A stretch of DNA of 64,000 nucleotides from Nematopogon swammerdamellus (GCA_946902875.1 OX336340.1:6469739-6533738); one strand, 5' to 3'. Numbered from the stretch's first letter, positions 1 to 9,730 are shown. A program made the numbers and translations. Notes: generated from the sequence alone by a model not told the origin.

Positions 1-213
1 TGTGAATAGCTATGTAATTTTGTAAACGTGTAAAGTAAGGTGTTGATGTGAAAAATAAAGAAGGATAGATGACTGAGAAGGAACCTGTACTTCTGATGGA
101 ATCAGAGTGCAGGGGGGTGTATGAAGGTGCGATGTAGCAAAAGGAATTTGTGCAAGAACTCGGCAAAGACAGCTGAGGAGAATTTCATTGGAACAAAAAA
201 AAAAAAAAAAAAA
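1..213 (+). mobile_element. 3' end of a TRAS-like telomeric non-LTR retrotransposon
   Basis: Non-coding sequence ends in ATTGGAAC followed by a run of 19 A (195-213), which joins CCTAA repeats with no spacer. A poly(A) tail abutting CCTAA is the insertion orientation known for the TRAS family of lepidopteran telomeres. The rest of the element lies left of the window. Its 3' UTR differs from that of the next TRAS copy (6297-6488), although both have ATTGGAAC just before the tail, so two related TRAS lineages are probably present. Confidence 0.75.
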
Positions 214-290
214 CCTAACCTAACCTAACCTAACCTAACCTAACCTAACCTAACCTAACCTAACCTAACCTAACCTAACCTAACCTAACC
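214..290 (+). repeat. Telomeric repeat (CCTAA)n, about 15 units
   Basis: Uninterrupted CCTAA units, the complement of the insect telomere repeat TTAGG. The tract separates the tail of one TRAS-like element from the truncated 5' end of the next. C-rich sequence on this strand means the chromosome terminus lies to the left. Confidence 0.97.
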
Positions 291-451
291 GAGACAAGAA
301 CCTAACGAGAAAAGAGGGTGGAACACCGCAGTGCGCTAACTGTACGAGGAGTGGCAACGCTGACCGGAACCACTCTGCATATGCGGAGGCCTGTCCAATC
401 AGGGCCAGGTGGGAGGCAATAGCCCGAAGCAGGATCAATTACCAGTGCTAA
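291..451 (+). pseudogene. Truncated C-terminal end of retrotransposon ORF1 (gag-like, zinc knuckle)
   Basis: In the frame ending at TAA 449-451 the sequence encodes about 50 residues. They include QCANCTRSGN and then NHSAYAEACP, a Cys-x2-Cys...His-x6-Cys zinc-knuckle pattern typical of the end of ORF1 in R1-clade and jockey-type elements. ORF1 proteins bind element RNA; TRAS/SART ORF1 proteins are known to help direct the particle to telomeres. Everything upstream is missing, replaced by CCTAA repeats, as expected from incomplete reverse transcription at insertion. Confidence 0.7.
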
Positions 452-452
452 G

Positions 453-3400
453 GGCGACACAGGGGTCATAAGGGTAATCCAGGTCAACCTGCGCAGGTCC
501 CGAGCTGCGTTACAAGAGATGCTGCAGAATGCGCATGCGGCGGGTTACCAGGTTGCCTTGGTCCAGGAGCCCTACGTAGGCAGCACAGGCAGACTGACCG
601 TGCCTGCTGGCTACCGGGCGATGCAGGCCGATTCTGGGCCAAATAGGAATAAGGCAGCCGTCATAATCCTAGACGCACATATTGCAGCTCGGGGCAGGCC
701 AGACCTCTCGGACGAGAGGACTGCGGTTGCCACGCTGGTCACAGCTGAGGGTCCCATCGCACTGGTCTCGGTTTACGTGGAGCCAAACTGCGAGTTGGAC
801 GAGTTTAACCGAGCGCTGTCGAGAGTGGAGAGGGCGATGGATGGTGTCGGAGGTGGTCGGGTGGTGGTCGGAGGAGACTTTAATGCGAAGTCTCCATGGT
901 GGGGTTCGGCCGATGAGGATAAAAAGGGGGAGCTGCTGTCTGACTTCTTCGGGCAGCAAGACCTCCAAATATTAAACATCGGGCGTACCCCCACCTTCGA
1001 GGTTGTGCGGGGTGGCAGAACATACTCCAGCTTAGTGGATGTTACAGCTTGTGGCCCAGACGTGGCCAGACACATCCACGGCTGGAGTGTTCAGCGCGAT
1101 CTCGTTACCTTGTCCGACCACAATGCCATCACTTTCGAGATCGTCGGTGCATCTGTCCTTTCCACACCCAGACAGACAACTCGGAGGTTCGACTCGGCAA
1201 AGGCAGATTGGCCGGCATTCGCGAACGGGCTCAAGACTAGCTTCGCCACACTGGCTCTGAGCGTCGAAATGGCCGACAAACTAACTAAGGAGGATGGGGT
1301 GAACTTGGAAAAGTGCTTCGTCGACTACACGAATGCTGTCGTCGAAGCCGCTACCGAGTTCATCCCCCCTCCAAAGGCCAGGAAGACCAAGGGCTATGTG
1401 TGGTGGAACGACGAGGTGTCTAGGGCTCGGGCCGAGACCGTGAGATGCAGGAGACGACTCAGGGTGGCATCGGCAGTCCGGAGGCCGACGGTGGCCGCCG
1501 CATATGTCGCATCCCTCGAGGCTTATAAGCTGGCCATGTCCACGGCCCAGACGGAAAGTTGGAAAGCCTTCTGCGGCAAGCAGGACGGCGACTCCGTCTG
1601 GGACAGTGTCTACCGTGTCCTCAGACACAGTGGAAGGGGGAGGGAAGAGGACCCCCTTAAGGACGGTGATGGCCGGTTTCTGGACCCCGGGGGATCGGCG
1701 CGGCTGTTGGCAGAGACTTTTTACCCTAGTGACTCGATCCTGGGCGAGACCTCGGCGCAGAAATGCATCAGGGATTTCGCTGATGCGCACAGCGCTGAGG
1801 GCACCGATCAGGAGCCGCCCTTCACACAGACAGAATTAGACACGGTCCTGAGAGGGCTGAACCCTAAGAAGGCCCCGGGAGTGGAAGGGCTCACGTCAGA
1901 CATTTGCAACAGGGCGATCAGCGTCGATAAGAACTTATTCCTGTCCCTTGCCTGTCTCAGGGCTCAGTTCTTCCCCGGGGTCTGGAAGGCCGCAGTGATC
2001 CGTATAATCCCAAAACCCGGTAAGGACGACTATTCCGCCCCCAAGTCGTACAGGCCGATTGGACTGCTACCGGTCCTTGGCAAGATAGTGGAGAAGATGT
2101 TTGCCACGCGCCTGCTGTGGAAGCTGGGGACAGAGGGCCGCTTAAACGCGAACCAATTCGGTTTCATGCCACAGCGCTCCACGGAGGACGCGTTGCACAC
2201 AGCCCTGCTGAAGATCCGGGAGGGCCTGGCCAGGAAACACCTCGTTGCACTTGTCTCTCTGGACATCGAGGGAGCCTTCGACAACGCCTGGTGGCCAGCT
2301 GTCAGGGCGCAACTTTTGCGGAAGGGGTGTCCGGACAATCTTTACGGCCTCATCTCCAGCTACCTCAGTGACCGCAAGATCACGGTACAGTATGCTGGAG
2401 CTGAGGCATCCAGAGCAACGAATAAAGGGTGTATACAGGGCTCAACATGTGGGCCGTTGCTCTGGAATATTGTCCTGGACTCTCTTCTGGACCTGATAGC
2501 TGGCTTGGATATTTACATCCAGGCGTTTGCCGACGACATTATCCTGATCGCAAGCGATCAGGACTCCCGACGGCTAGAGGGGCAGGTCAATAGGGCCCTC
2601 TCGGAGATCTCCGGGTGGGGATCGCCAACAAGCTGAGGTTCGCGCCCCATAAAACCCATGCATTGTTGGTGACCCGAAGGCTCAAATATGAAAAGCCCCT
2701 GTTTTTGATGGACGGCGTACAAGTCGAAATAAGGCCGTCCATCAGGCTGCTGGGGCTGATCAAGATCATTGATGAGAAGCTCACCTGGAGTCAGCATGTC
2801 TCCGCGCTCTGTGCCAAGGCCACTGGCATATTCAATAGCGTCAGCCGAGCCGCAAGGTCCACTTGGGGGCTGAATAGTGCCATCGTAAGGCTCATTTACA
2901 TTTCTGTAATTGAGCCTATAATGCTGTATGCCAGTAGCGTATGGGTGGACGCCACCGACAAGGCCTACATCGTCCGAAAGCTCGACGCGGTGCAGCGGAG
3001 CTTCGGCATAAGAGTGGCCAGGGCTCACCGCACCACTTCACTGACATCCGTGCTGATTCTGGCCCGACTGCTGCCACTGCGCCTGCGTTTATACGCTGCT
3101 GCCTCCCTTATGGGAGGCAGCATCCCTATACGTCGTCAGGAAAGAAGGGGCTACGGATTTACTACCTGGCAGGCAACTTGAAGCCAGGTGTAGCCCCTTC
3201 GATCTTGAGCATCCTGCTCTTAGGCAGGTGATAACTTTCACCTGCCTGGAAAAGGAGGAGGAAGCGCAGTGGGACCCCAGCGAGGATGTCAGAATCTACA
3301 CGGATGGAAGTAAGATTGGCGGCCATGTCGGTGGCGCCTATACCTGTTGGGTCGGCGAAGCCGAAATAAAAAAGGCATGTTTCAAACTCTCGGACTACTG

Positions 3401-4154
3401 CACCGTCTTCCAAGCCGAAATGTTCGCCATCAAAAAGGCGTGCGAATTCGCAAAAGGCGAGTCGAGGCGGTGCAGTATTCTGAGCGACTCGATGTCCTCT
3501 CTCCAGCTGTTGACCGACGCGGGCAGCACGCACCCTCTTGCTGTTGAGATTCGCCGACTAATGGCGGAGATCTCCAGCAGGGGGGGCTCACTCAAACTAT
3601 TTTGGGTGAGAGCACACGTCGGCACGGCTGGTAACGAGAGGGCGGACGAGCTGGCGAAACATGTCGCCCAACACGCAAAAACCGCCCACGCTTATGACAG
3701 GTTTCCCGTGTCGTACGTTAGGTACCACACGAGAAGGCTGTCAGTGGGGAGCTGGCAGCAGCAGTACGATGAGTCCAAGACGGGTGGGGTTACACGGATC
3801 TTCTTCCCCAACGTCGCTGCCTCCTTTAAATACCTGGCCGGTGTCCGTCTAACGAGCACGAGGAGCCAGATCTGGAGCGGGCATGGAGGTATAGCAGCCT
3901 ACCTGCACCGCTTCAAGCTCAGGGACTCTCCCTCGTGCTCGTGCGACGGGACGTCCCCGCAGAGTATTGTGCACATATTGTCAGAGTGCCCGAGATTTTC
4001 CGCCAAGCGTTGCAGTCTCGAGCACTTTGCCAAGATGGATATAAAACCAGACAATTTCTCGGCTCTGCTAACTGGCGATGAGAACGTGGGGGAGGCGTTC
4101 AAACTGTTTTGCGAAGAAATAATGGCAATAATTACCAGGGAGAACAGTACGTAG
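453..4154 (+). pseudogene. TRAS-like ORF2: endonuclease, reverse transcriptase, RNase H, zinc motif; two frameshifts
   Basis: Polyprotein that would nick telomeric DNA and reverse-transcribe its own RNA there. The endonuclease begins around VIRVIQVNL (465), upstream of the first ATG at 519. No in-frame ATG lies between the stop at 420-422 and 519, so ORF2 probably started by frameshift or coupling from ORF1, or its start is lost. Endonuclease signatures are QEPYVG, GGDFNAKSPWWG (about 868) and SDHNAI (about 1111). RT signatures are SLDIEGAFDN (about 2257), QGSTCGPLL (about 2434) and FADDIILIA (about 2525). One lost base near 2620 moves the frame, and a second shift near 3100-3122 restores it. 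RNase H follows with YTDGSK (3296), FQAEM (3405), LSDSMSSL (3480) and NERADELA (3630), then a CSCDG...HILSEC zinc motif (about 3937). The stop is at 4152-4154. Every catalytic motif survives; the two frameshifts make it inactive as it stands. Confidence 0.88.
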
Positions 4155-4382
4155 AATGTATAAAGATGTAAGTTGTATATAGTCAATTGTAGTAATAAGT
4201 TTGTGCATTGTTAAATGGAATTTAATTAAGTTTAATGTTTTAAGTAAGATGTCTATAAATAAGTGTATAAATAGTATGTGTTAATGCTGCTGTTATATAA
4301 AACTTATGTAAGTCTATTGTTTTAAGTAGTGTATTAATGTAGTTGTTAGTTTTAATTAATATTAATAATTTGATGTACGAAA
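4155..4382 (+). other. First part of the TRAS-like 3' UTR
   Basis: AT-rich non-coding sequence directly after the ORF2 stop. It breaks at the A before the Helitron-like element and resumes at 6297. I see no ORF. Confidence 0.7.
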
Positions 4383-4904
4383 TCTATACATATAATAAAA
4401 TCGTAGAGGTAAGAAAGTCTGTACATTGAATGTATTCGGAAAAAAACTAACCAGGGTGGCTTAAAATGAGATACTGAACATGTTAGAACAGTTTTTAAAA
4501 TTTTTGTTTGTTTGTTTGTTTGTCTGTACGCGCATCACGCAAACACCACTGAACGGAATTAGACGAAACTTTGTATAGTGGCAGTTTATATGCCGGGTTA
4601 ACATAATACGTAAAAAAAATTAACAAAAATAAAAAAAAATTAACAATTATAAACATTATTGCGCGTTTAAAATCACGTAGTCCAAAGTAAAGGTAAAAAC
4701 AATTTTAAATGTCATGTTGACAACGGAGAACTGTCATCTCGACGTGAGCTGGCCGGTGACAAATTGTTTGATAAATAAAAATAATAATTGAAAGTTGAAG
4801 TTATGTCGCTGTCATTGGTGCAATAATTGGTGCAATAAAATTTATATATCTGTTGCCCGCGGCTTCGCTCGCGTGAAATTCGTATTTAAAAAAAAGAAAG
4901 TAAG

Positions 4905-5450
4905 TAACGAAAGGCGGGCCCGAAGGCGGATCTGCGCTCACGTAAACGATATTCTTTCTCGATGAAAGTAACTAAGGGCGAGGCGAAAGGCGGAGCTGAT
5001 TTCAGGAAGAAGAAAAACATTCTTGAAGAAAATAAGTAACTAAGGGCGAGGCCGAAGGCCGAGCTCTATTCTGGAAGACCATAAACCTTCTCGAAGAAAG
5101 TAAGTAACTATGGGCGAGGCCGCAGGCCGAGCTGCGTTCAGGAAGAAGCTAAACCATCTTGAAGAAAGTAAGTAATTAAGGCGAGGCCGAAGGCCGAGCT
5201 ACGTTCGGATAATTGAAAAACCATCTCGAAGAAAGCAAGTAACTAAGGGCGAGGCCGAAGGCCGAGCTGCGTTCAGGAAGAAGCTAAACCATCTTGAAGA
5301 AAGTAAGCAACTAAGGCGAGGCCGAAGGCCGAGCTACGTTCTGACAAATGATAAACCATCTCGAAGAAAGCAAGTAACTAAGGGCGAGGCCGAAAGCCGA
5401 GCTGCGTTCAGGAAGAAGCTAAACCATCTCGAATAAAGTTAATTAATATT
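4905..5450 (+). repeat. Minisatellite array, forward arm of Helitron A
   Basis: About eight diverged units of roughly 65 bp. Each has GGGCGAGGCCGAAGGCCGAG, GTTCAGGAAGAAG, AAACCATCT and GAAGAAAGTAAGTAAC. Each unit has its own small hairpin (GGCC-GAA-GGCC). The inverse orientation of the same unit forms the other arm (6015-6245). Confidence 0.85.
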
Positions 5451-5548
5451 AAGATTGAGTTAATTTAATTTAAATTTTATTATAAAGTCCACGCTTCTAA
5501 CGGCAAATATACCGTGCATCCTAGAACCTCGCGGTTATTCCCGGCTGG

Positions 5549-5926
5549 ATGGCAAGAGGCCCGATGCTAGAGACCTTAGTGCCATGGACTAAGGGTAGTT
5601 CTTTGATGTGGGACGCCACTTTTGTTCTCACATTGGCTCCAAGTCACGTTAGGACATCTTCAAGAGCGGCTGGCGCGGCCGAGGCTGGGGCGGAGAGCCT
5701 CCAACGCAGCAAATATAGAAATATAATTCAAGATTTCGAATTTGTTGCGTTTGCGGTTGAAACCCTCGGTCCGTGGAGCAGTGAAGCCAAAAGAGGCTTG
5801 AGCTGGTTGACGCAACTGGTGTCCCGTCATCAAGGGCTTATGTACTTCATTCAAAGGGGTAATGCCGCAAGTGCTCTAAGAACATTTGAAAATGCCCGTT
5901 TTGATAGTTATTTTAATGTTTGTTAG
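5549..5926 (+). CDS. 125-aa ORF in Helitron A; 'WDAT...AVETLG...QRGNAAS' domain
   Basis: ATG ORF of 125 aa with LVPWTKG, LMWDATFVLTLAPSHV, AESLQRSKY, FAVETLGPW and IQRGNAAS. From memory this resembles a conserved tail found after reverse transcriptases in many invertebrate mobile-element proteins. Its W-D, E...K and V-E positions hint at a nuclease-like fold, but that is speculation. It is the same protein as the ORF at 17804-18202 except for a 7-residue in-frame deletion (VSLAIQR) between two IQR-coding repeats. Upstream the frame is open for eight codons and then has a TAG, so it is probably a captured 3' gene fragment. No promoter is evident. Confidence 0.5.
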   Translation: MARGPMLETLVPWTKGSSLMWDATFVLTLAPSHVRTSSRAAGAAEAGAESLQRSKYRNIIQDFEFVAFAVETLGPWSSEAKRGLSWLTQLVSRHQGLMYFIQRGNAASALRTFENARFDSYFNVC

Positions 5927-6014
5927 GTAGGTTTAATTCTTTAGTTATTAATATTACTTTTTTATTTATATGAAATTAATAGATTGAGTAAACGATATTA
6001 TATTCTATCGAAGA

Positions 6015-6245
6015 AAGGAAGTCTTTAAGGGCGAGGCCCGAAGGCGGAAGAGGGTTTTTGGTTTACCTGAACGCAGCTCGGCCTACGGCCTCGCACTTAG
6101 TTCCTTCCTTTCTTCCAGAAGGTTTGTCGTCTTCCTGAAAGCAGCTCGGCCTTCGGCCTCGCCCTTAGTTAGTTACTTTCTTTAAGAAGGTTTATCGATT
6201 ACCTGAACGCAGCTCGGCCTTCGGCCTCGCCCTTAGTTACTTACA
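6015..6245 (-). repeat. Minisatellite array, inverted arm of Helitron A
   Basis: Three to four units of the 4905-5450 minisatellite in reverse orientation (CAGCTCGGCCTTCGGCCTCG). With the forward array it makes a large inverted repeat around the ORF. Confidence 0.85.
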
Positions 6246-6296
6246 TTCTTCTTTGGAATACGAATTTCACGCGAGCGGAGCCGCGGGCTCAGCTAG

Positions 6297-6488
6297 TATA
6301 TAAATAATAATAAATAGATGGAGTGAACTGCTTGTGTCCCCCGTGACCCTGGAGTTCGGTCCGGGCACGGGGTCGGGTTGACACTGAACCCGACAATGAG
6401 GAATGAAAGGTGCGACTGAATGACCATGCCTCGGCATTTATAGCCGAGATCTTTTATTGGAACTATAAAAAAAAAAAAAAAAAAAAAA
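6297..6488 (+). mobile_element. Continuation of TRAS-like 3' UTR and poly(A)
   Basis: Resumes immediately after the Helitron 3' end, ends TTATTGGAACTAT plus 22 A, and joins CCTAA repeats. This is the reason for treating 291-4382 and 6297-6488 as one element split by a later insertion. Confidence 0.75.
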
Positions 6489-6703
6489 CCTAACCTAACC
6501 TAACCTAACCTAACCTAACCTAACCTAACCTAACCTAACCTAACCTAACCTAACCTAACCTAACCTAACCTAACCTAACCTAACCTAACCTAACCTAACC
6601 TAACCTAACCTAACCTAACCTAACCTAACCTAACCTAACCTAACCTAACCTAACCTAACCTAACCTAACCTAACCTAACCTAACCTAACCTAACCTAACC
6701 TAA
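6489..6703 (+). repeat. Telomeric repeat (CCTAA)n, about 43 units
   Basis: A 215-bp uninterrupted CCTAA tract following the TRAS poly(A). It ends abruptly at 6703, the boundary between telomeric array and subtelomere in this window. Confidence 0.97.
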
Positions 6704-6969
6704 GGTAGGATCATATTTAGGAAATGTAGGTACATAATATATACCTAGTTAATAGGTAATAGTCGTTACGAAATTAAAACAAAAGCGATTCAAAGTTATC
6801 GAGCTCCCAGAGGTGCAATATCCGGATGGGAAAGTTTTCCTATTGGAAAATAAATTTTCAGGGCGCGACGAAACGAAAACACTTGACTAACCATGCGGAA
6901 GAAAATAATATTTTACCTATAAGTACTCATTTTAGGCTGTATAATTATAGACTTGCCACATTTAAGTTT
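6704..6969. other. Subtelomeric sequence adjoining the telomeric array
   Basis: AT-rich; no ORF, repeat copy or RNA signature recognised. Confidence 0.5.
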
Positions 6970-7498
6970 TTTATTGAAAGCGCCACATGTGGCTCCTAGC
7001 CACCCATAAGGTGTCCAACGACGCCAATGGACATCCGATCGTATGCGGGGATTGCGAATGCCATGCCGGCCTGACAGGTGCCTATTCATCGCGCCTCTTG
7101 AAGGACCCAAGAATGTACTTGGGGGGAAATATATGGGCAGGGAGAGCGTACCAGAGTTTACCGGTTATGTATAGGAAAGATTTGCAGAAGCGTACCAACG
7201 CATCAGCGGTAAGTCCAGAGTGCAGGGATGCTATCGCTGCCCGATGCGCGTTGTGCGGAGGTGGAAAGGGGACGTCTGGATCGCGTTAAACAGCCCCTCC
7301 GAGCAGGTACTCCTCGTGGAACAAGCGATAGAACACACTTAGGGAACGGACATCCCTACGAAGTTGCAGTGCTTCTAGATCGCGGGACACTTCGGGGTCA
7401 AAAGTTAGATTTTGTAAACTGTGACGTTCAAAGATGGCAGGTGAAATTGAGAGCGATGTCTTTGGTGCACATACACTTAAGCTCATAAGAATAGGCAT
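6970..7498 (-). pseudogene. 3' fragment of a CR1/jockey-like LINE (RT C-terminus and 3' UTR)
   Basis: On the minus strand, broken frames give DLEALQLRRDVRSLSVFYRL, then SFLYITGKLWYALPAHIF and ILGSFKRR. This is the usual 'LRRRR..LS.FYR..HG...RFS.SFLPRT..LWN.LP..VFP..YNL..FK' tail of CR1/jockey-type RTs. Its 3' UTR (6970-7060) has close relatives at 13620-13715 (+) and 19998-20107 (-). Poly(T) on the left confirms a minus-strand retrocopy. Several stops and frameshifts. Confidence 0.7.
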
Positions 7499-7708
7499 TC
7501 GCCTATGTCTACAATTTGGTAAATTTTTTCTTCAATACAAATGGTAGGTAATTATCAAGAGGGTTAATTAATAATGTTCAAAGGACACTGTGGTTGTACA
7601 TATTACATTTTATTCAGACTCGCTCCTTGCAGATAATAACCCATTGACCGGTATTGGAAATTTCTTTAATTAAAAAGCTATTTATTAACTATTCACAGCG
7701 CATTCAAT

Positions 7709-8046
7709 TTTTTTTTTTTTATTGAAACTGACGCGGTTGGTTACATCACCTACATACAACATCCGTGATGTCAGCCCATAACACCGGGTGAACTTGATGC
7801 CACGTCAGTGCTTTCCTTCGGTCGTGCCGGCTACACTGAACTGGACGGAAAACACAAACTAATTTGCATAGCCGTTTCGACCGACCTTTCATTCAGTGCG
7901 GTGGTACCAAACCGGCGGGTTGAACCCTACCACCTAGTAATATAAGAAGGGAGTCATATCCCTTAGTCGCCTTTTACGACATGCACGGGGAGAGATGCAG
8001 TGGTGCTATTCTTTTAAAGTACCGGCCCCACACGGGTAACGGTAAA
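7709..8046 (-). mobile_element. SINE-B' copy
   Basis: Poly(T) on the left, then the shared SINE body (TTCATTCAGTGCGGTGGTAC), then the third-type head ending GGCCCCACAC. Flanked by the 7-bp target duplication ATTCAAT (7702-7708 and 8047-8053), which fixes both ends. Confidence 0.85.
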
Positions 8047-8053
8047 ATTCAAT

Positions 8054-8503
8054 GTCTAAACTCTAAACCTTATCAAATCTGACATTACCTTAGTTCTAAG
8101 AGACTTGAACTAATGTTTATAAGAATCTTGAGGCAAACCCTAGGCGACCTCTTGAGATTTCAAACTGGAGCTTGGAAATATTGAACAGACAGGCAATTAT
8201 TCTCTTATTTTTTTATTTTATTTTATTTATTTCGATAAACTTACAGTGCAGATACATATTGAATAAACATACAATTATAACTACAGGACACCAATTACAA
8301 GTTTACACATTTAGGTTCAAATTTAGAGAGAAAAAAAGCGAAAATTTAACACAGATAATGAAGACAACATACATTTAAGTGGGCATTTCTTACACAAATT
8401 AATACTTAAGAAAAAACTAACATAAATCTAAAACGTTAAGTTGAGTCGAAAGCACGTCTAAATTTATTCTTAAGTACACTAGGGCTCGCGCAAAACAAAT
8501 CTT
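8054..8503. other. Unassigned intergenic sequence
   Basis: AT-rich with a short (ATTTT)n stretch near 8210-8230. No gene or repeat family recognised. Confidence 0.5.
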
Positions 8504-8515
8504 ATCATTATTATT

Positions 8516-8830
8516 TACACACCACACGCCGTATACCGACAATAGGGGTAAGCAGAGTAATCGATGTTGTGCTGTAAGTTCTCTGGTAAATTACAGCACA
8601 ACACCAACCACAACGTTTAGCAAAGTATTCGGACAAGATAACTGTCCGGCAGCAAGTAAGGCACGACGGCCCACCAGCTGCATGACTCAGTGGAAAGACC
8701 GCGCCAAGGTGAGAGGTGGCTAGCCTGTCGCCCTTATGCACGGCATCTTGTCCTTATCGCTTAGTCGCCTTTTACGTCATGTAGAGATGCAGTGGGACTA
8801 TTCTTATTAAGTAGGTACCGACCCCACACA
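8516..8830 (-). mobile_element. SINE-C copy, full length
   Basis: Reads from the tail (CCACACGCCGTATACCGACA) to the head (TTTTACGTCATG ... CCCCACACA). Flanked by a perfect 12-bp duplication ATCATTATTATT (8504-8515 and 8831-8842), the best-defined SINE-C in the window. The tail ends in TATG-type repeats in other copies rather than poly(A), suggesting mobilisation by an RTE-like LINE. Confidence 0.85.
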
Positions 8831-9026
8831 ATCATTATTATTATCATAGAAAACGAGTACCGTACTCTGTGAAGGAATCTATTACTTTCATACGCCTCGA
8901 GCTGAATCTCTATTGATATCACACGTGTGTGCCCCATATTAAGCATATTGCGACATGCGTCAGAAATACATTAAAATTCATATTCCCGTGCGTACCTACC
9001 TACATACACTCAATTTCCTAGAGTTG

Positions 9027-9135
9027 AGCGCGCGGTGACGGCGGCGGCGCGACGACGCGACGGCGCGGCAGCGGCGACGGCGCGGCGCGGCAGCGCGAGC
9101 GGGGCGGGGCGGGGCGGAGGGCGGTGACGGGTGAC
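9027..9135. other. Short CpG-rich segment
   Basis: About 110 bp almost entirely G and C with many CGs and three consecutive GGGGCGGGGCGG-type boxes, inside AT-rich DNA. Could be a promoter/5' exon relic or a low-complexity tract; no transcript signal is seen beside it. Confidence 0.45.
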
Positions 9136-9650
9136 AGGAGGACATGCCATGCCGCTCTGCCACCGCACAGTAGACGAAATCGGCAAAAAACGGGCCACAA
9201 AAATTTTCATATACATTAATGAATCAAATGAAATCAAAATAATATACTTTATTGTACACCATAATAAAAAGGAACACAACAGGCGAGTTTAATGCAAAGT
9301 AGCATTCTTTACAAACTAACCTTTGAGATGTGGAGAAGCTGATAGGGCGGACAATGCAGTGCAAAAGAAAAGCATGAAAAATCAAACTATTAAATAAATG
9401 CACACAAACATATAGGTAGGTACATAGATACATACATAAAATAAATACTATAAGGTACGTACATATTATATTTATGCATAAGTTACATATCTATATATAC
9501 ACATATAATTTATAATATAAAACCAACTGAATAAAAGTTACAAGAACGTAATTAAGTAAAATTAAATTATGTTACTCGTCGCCATCAGAATCAGATAGAA
9601 ACAGTTTGCGAATACGTTCTCTAACATGTGGACAGTGTAGTAGAGCGCTG
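9136..9650. other. Unassigned sequence with a retroposon-like end
   Basis: 9240-9262 on the minus strand reads GGTGTACAATAAAGTATAT, a polyadenylation-signal context common at LINE 3' ends. Nothing else is recognisable. Confidence 0.3.
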
Positions 9651-9654
9651 TATA

Positions 9655-9730
9655 ATACAGGTTGTAAGAAATTTCTGTGAGGGATAAAGTCCGCCTTTCC
9701 ACCTTATGTAAATGATCCAATGTGCTTGTT
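9655..9730 (-). mobile_element. LINE 3' UTR-like fragment
   Basis: On the minus strand it carries AAGGCGGACTTTATCCC followed by TCACAGAAATTTCTT, matching 13765-13820 on the plus strand. I recognise this as a 3' UTR segment of lepidopteran LINEs. Confidence 0.45.

Larger units (their letters stand above)
4383..6296 (+). mobile_element. Helitron-like element A (nested in TRAS 3' UTR)
   Basis: Begins TCTATACATATAATAAAAT and ends CAGCTAG, flanked by A on the left and T on the right, as Helitrons are (5' TC, 3' CTRR, insertion between A and T, no target duplication). A short GC-rich hairpin (GCGGAGCCGC) lies just before the 3' end. No Rep/helicase is present, so it is non-autonomous. Layout: unique 5' part (4383-4850), a copy of the terminal motif in inverted orientation (about 4852-4885), a direct minisatellite array (4905-5450), an ORF (5549-5926), and an inverted minisatellite array (6015-6245). 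Nearly identical to the element at 16650-18641. Confidence 0.68.
291..6488 (+). mobile_element. TRAS-like (R1-clade) retrotransposon, 5'-truncated, with a nested Helitron
   Basis: The element starts at the end of a CCTAA tract inside ORF1 and ends in a 22-nt poly(A) (6467-6488) joined to another CCTAA tract. Order: ORF1 tail, ORF2 (endonuclease, RT, RNase H, zinc motif), 3' UTR (4155-4382), inserted Helitron-like element (4383-6296), rest of the 3' UTR (6297-6466), poly(A). Its coding part is GC-rich against AT-rich surroundings. R1-clade membership is from domain order and telomeric site; TRAS versus a close relative would need a phylogeny. Confidence 0.85.

Noticed and set aside
1281..1790. 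169-codon open frame on the minus strand
   Set aside because: Shadow of the GC-rich ORF2 on the opposite strand.
4383..6296. Classing elements A-C as terminal-inverted-repeat DNA transposons
   Set aside because: The inverted copy of the 3' motif is internal (about 4852-4885), not at the 5' tip. The tips are TC...CTAG between A and T without a target duplication, which fits Helitrons better.
6987..7289. 100-codon plus-strand open frame with several Cys
   Set aside because: It is the antisense of a LINE 3' fragment whose minus-strand translation matches the RT C-terminus; the Cys pattern is coincidental.
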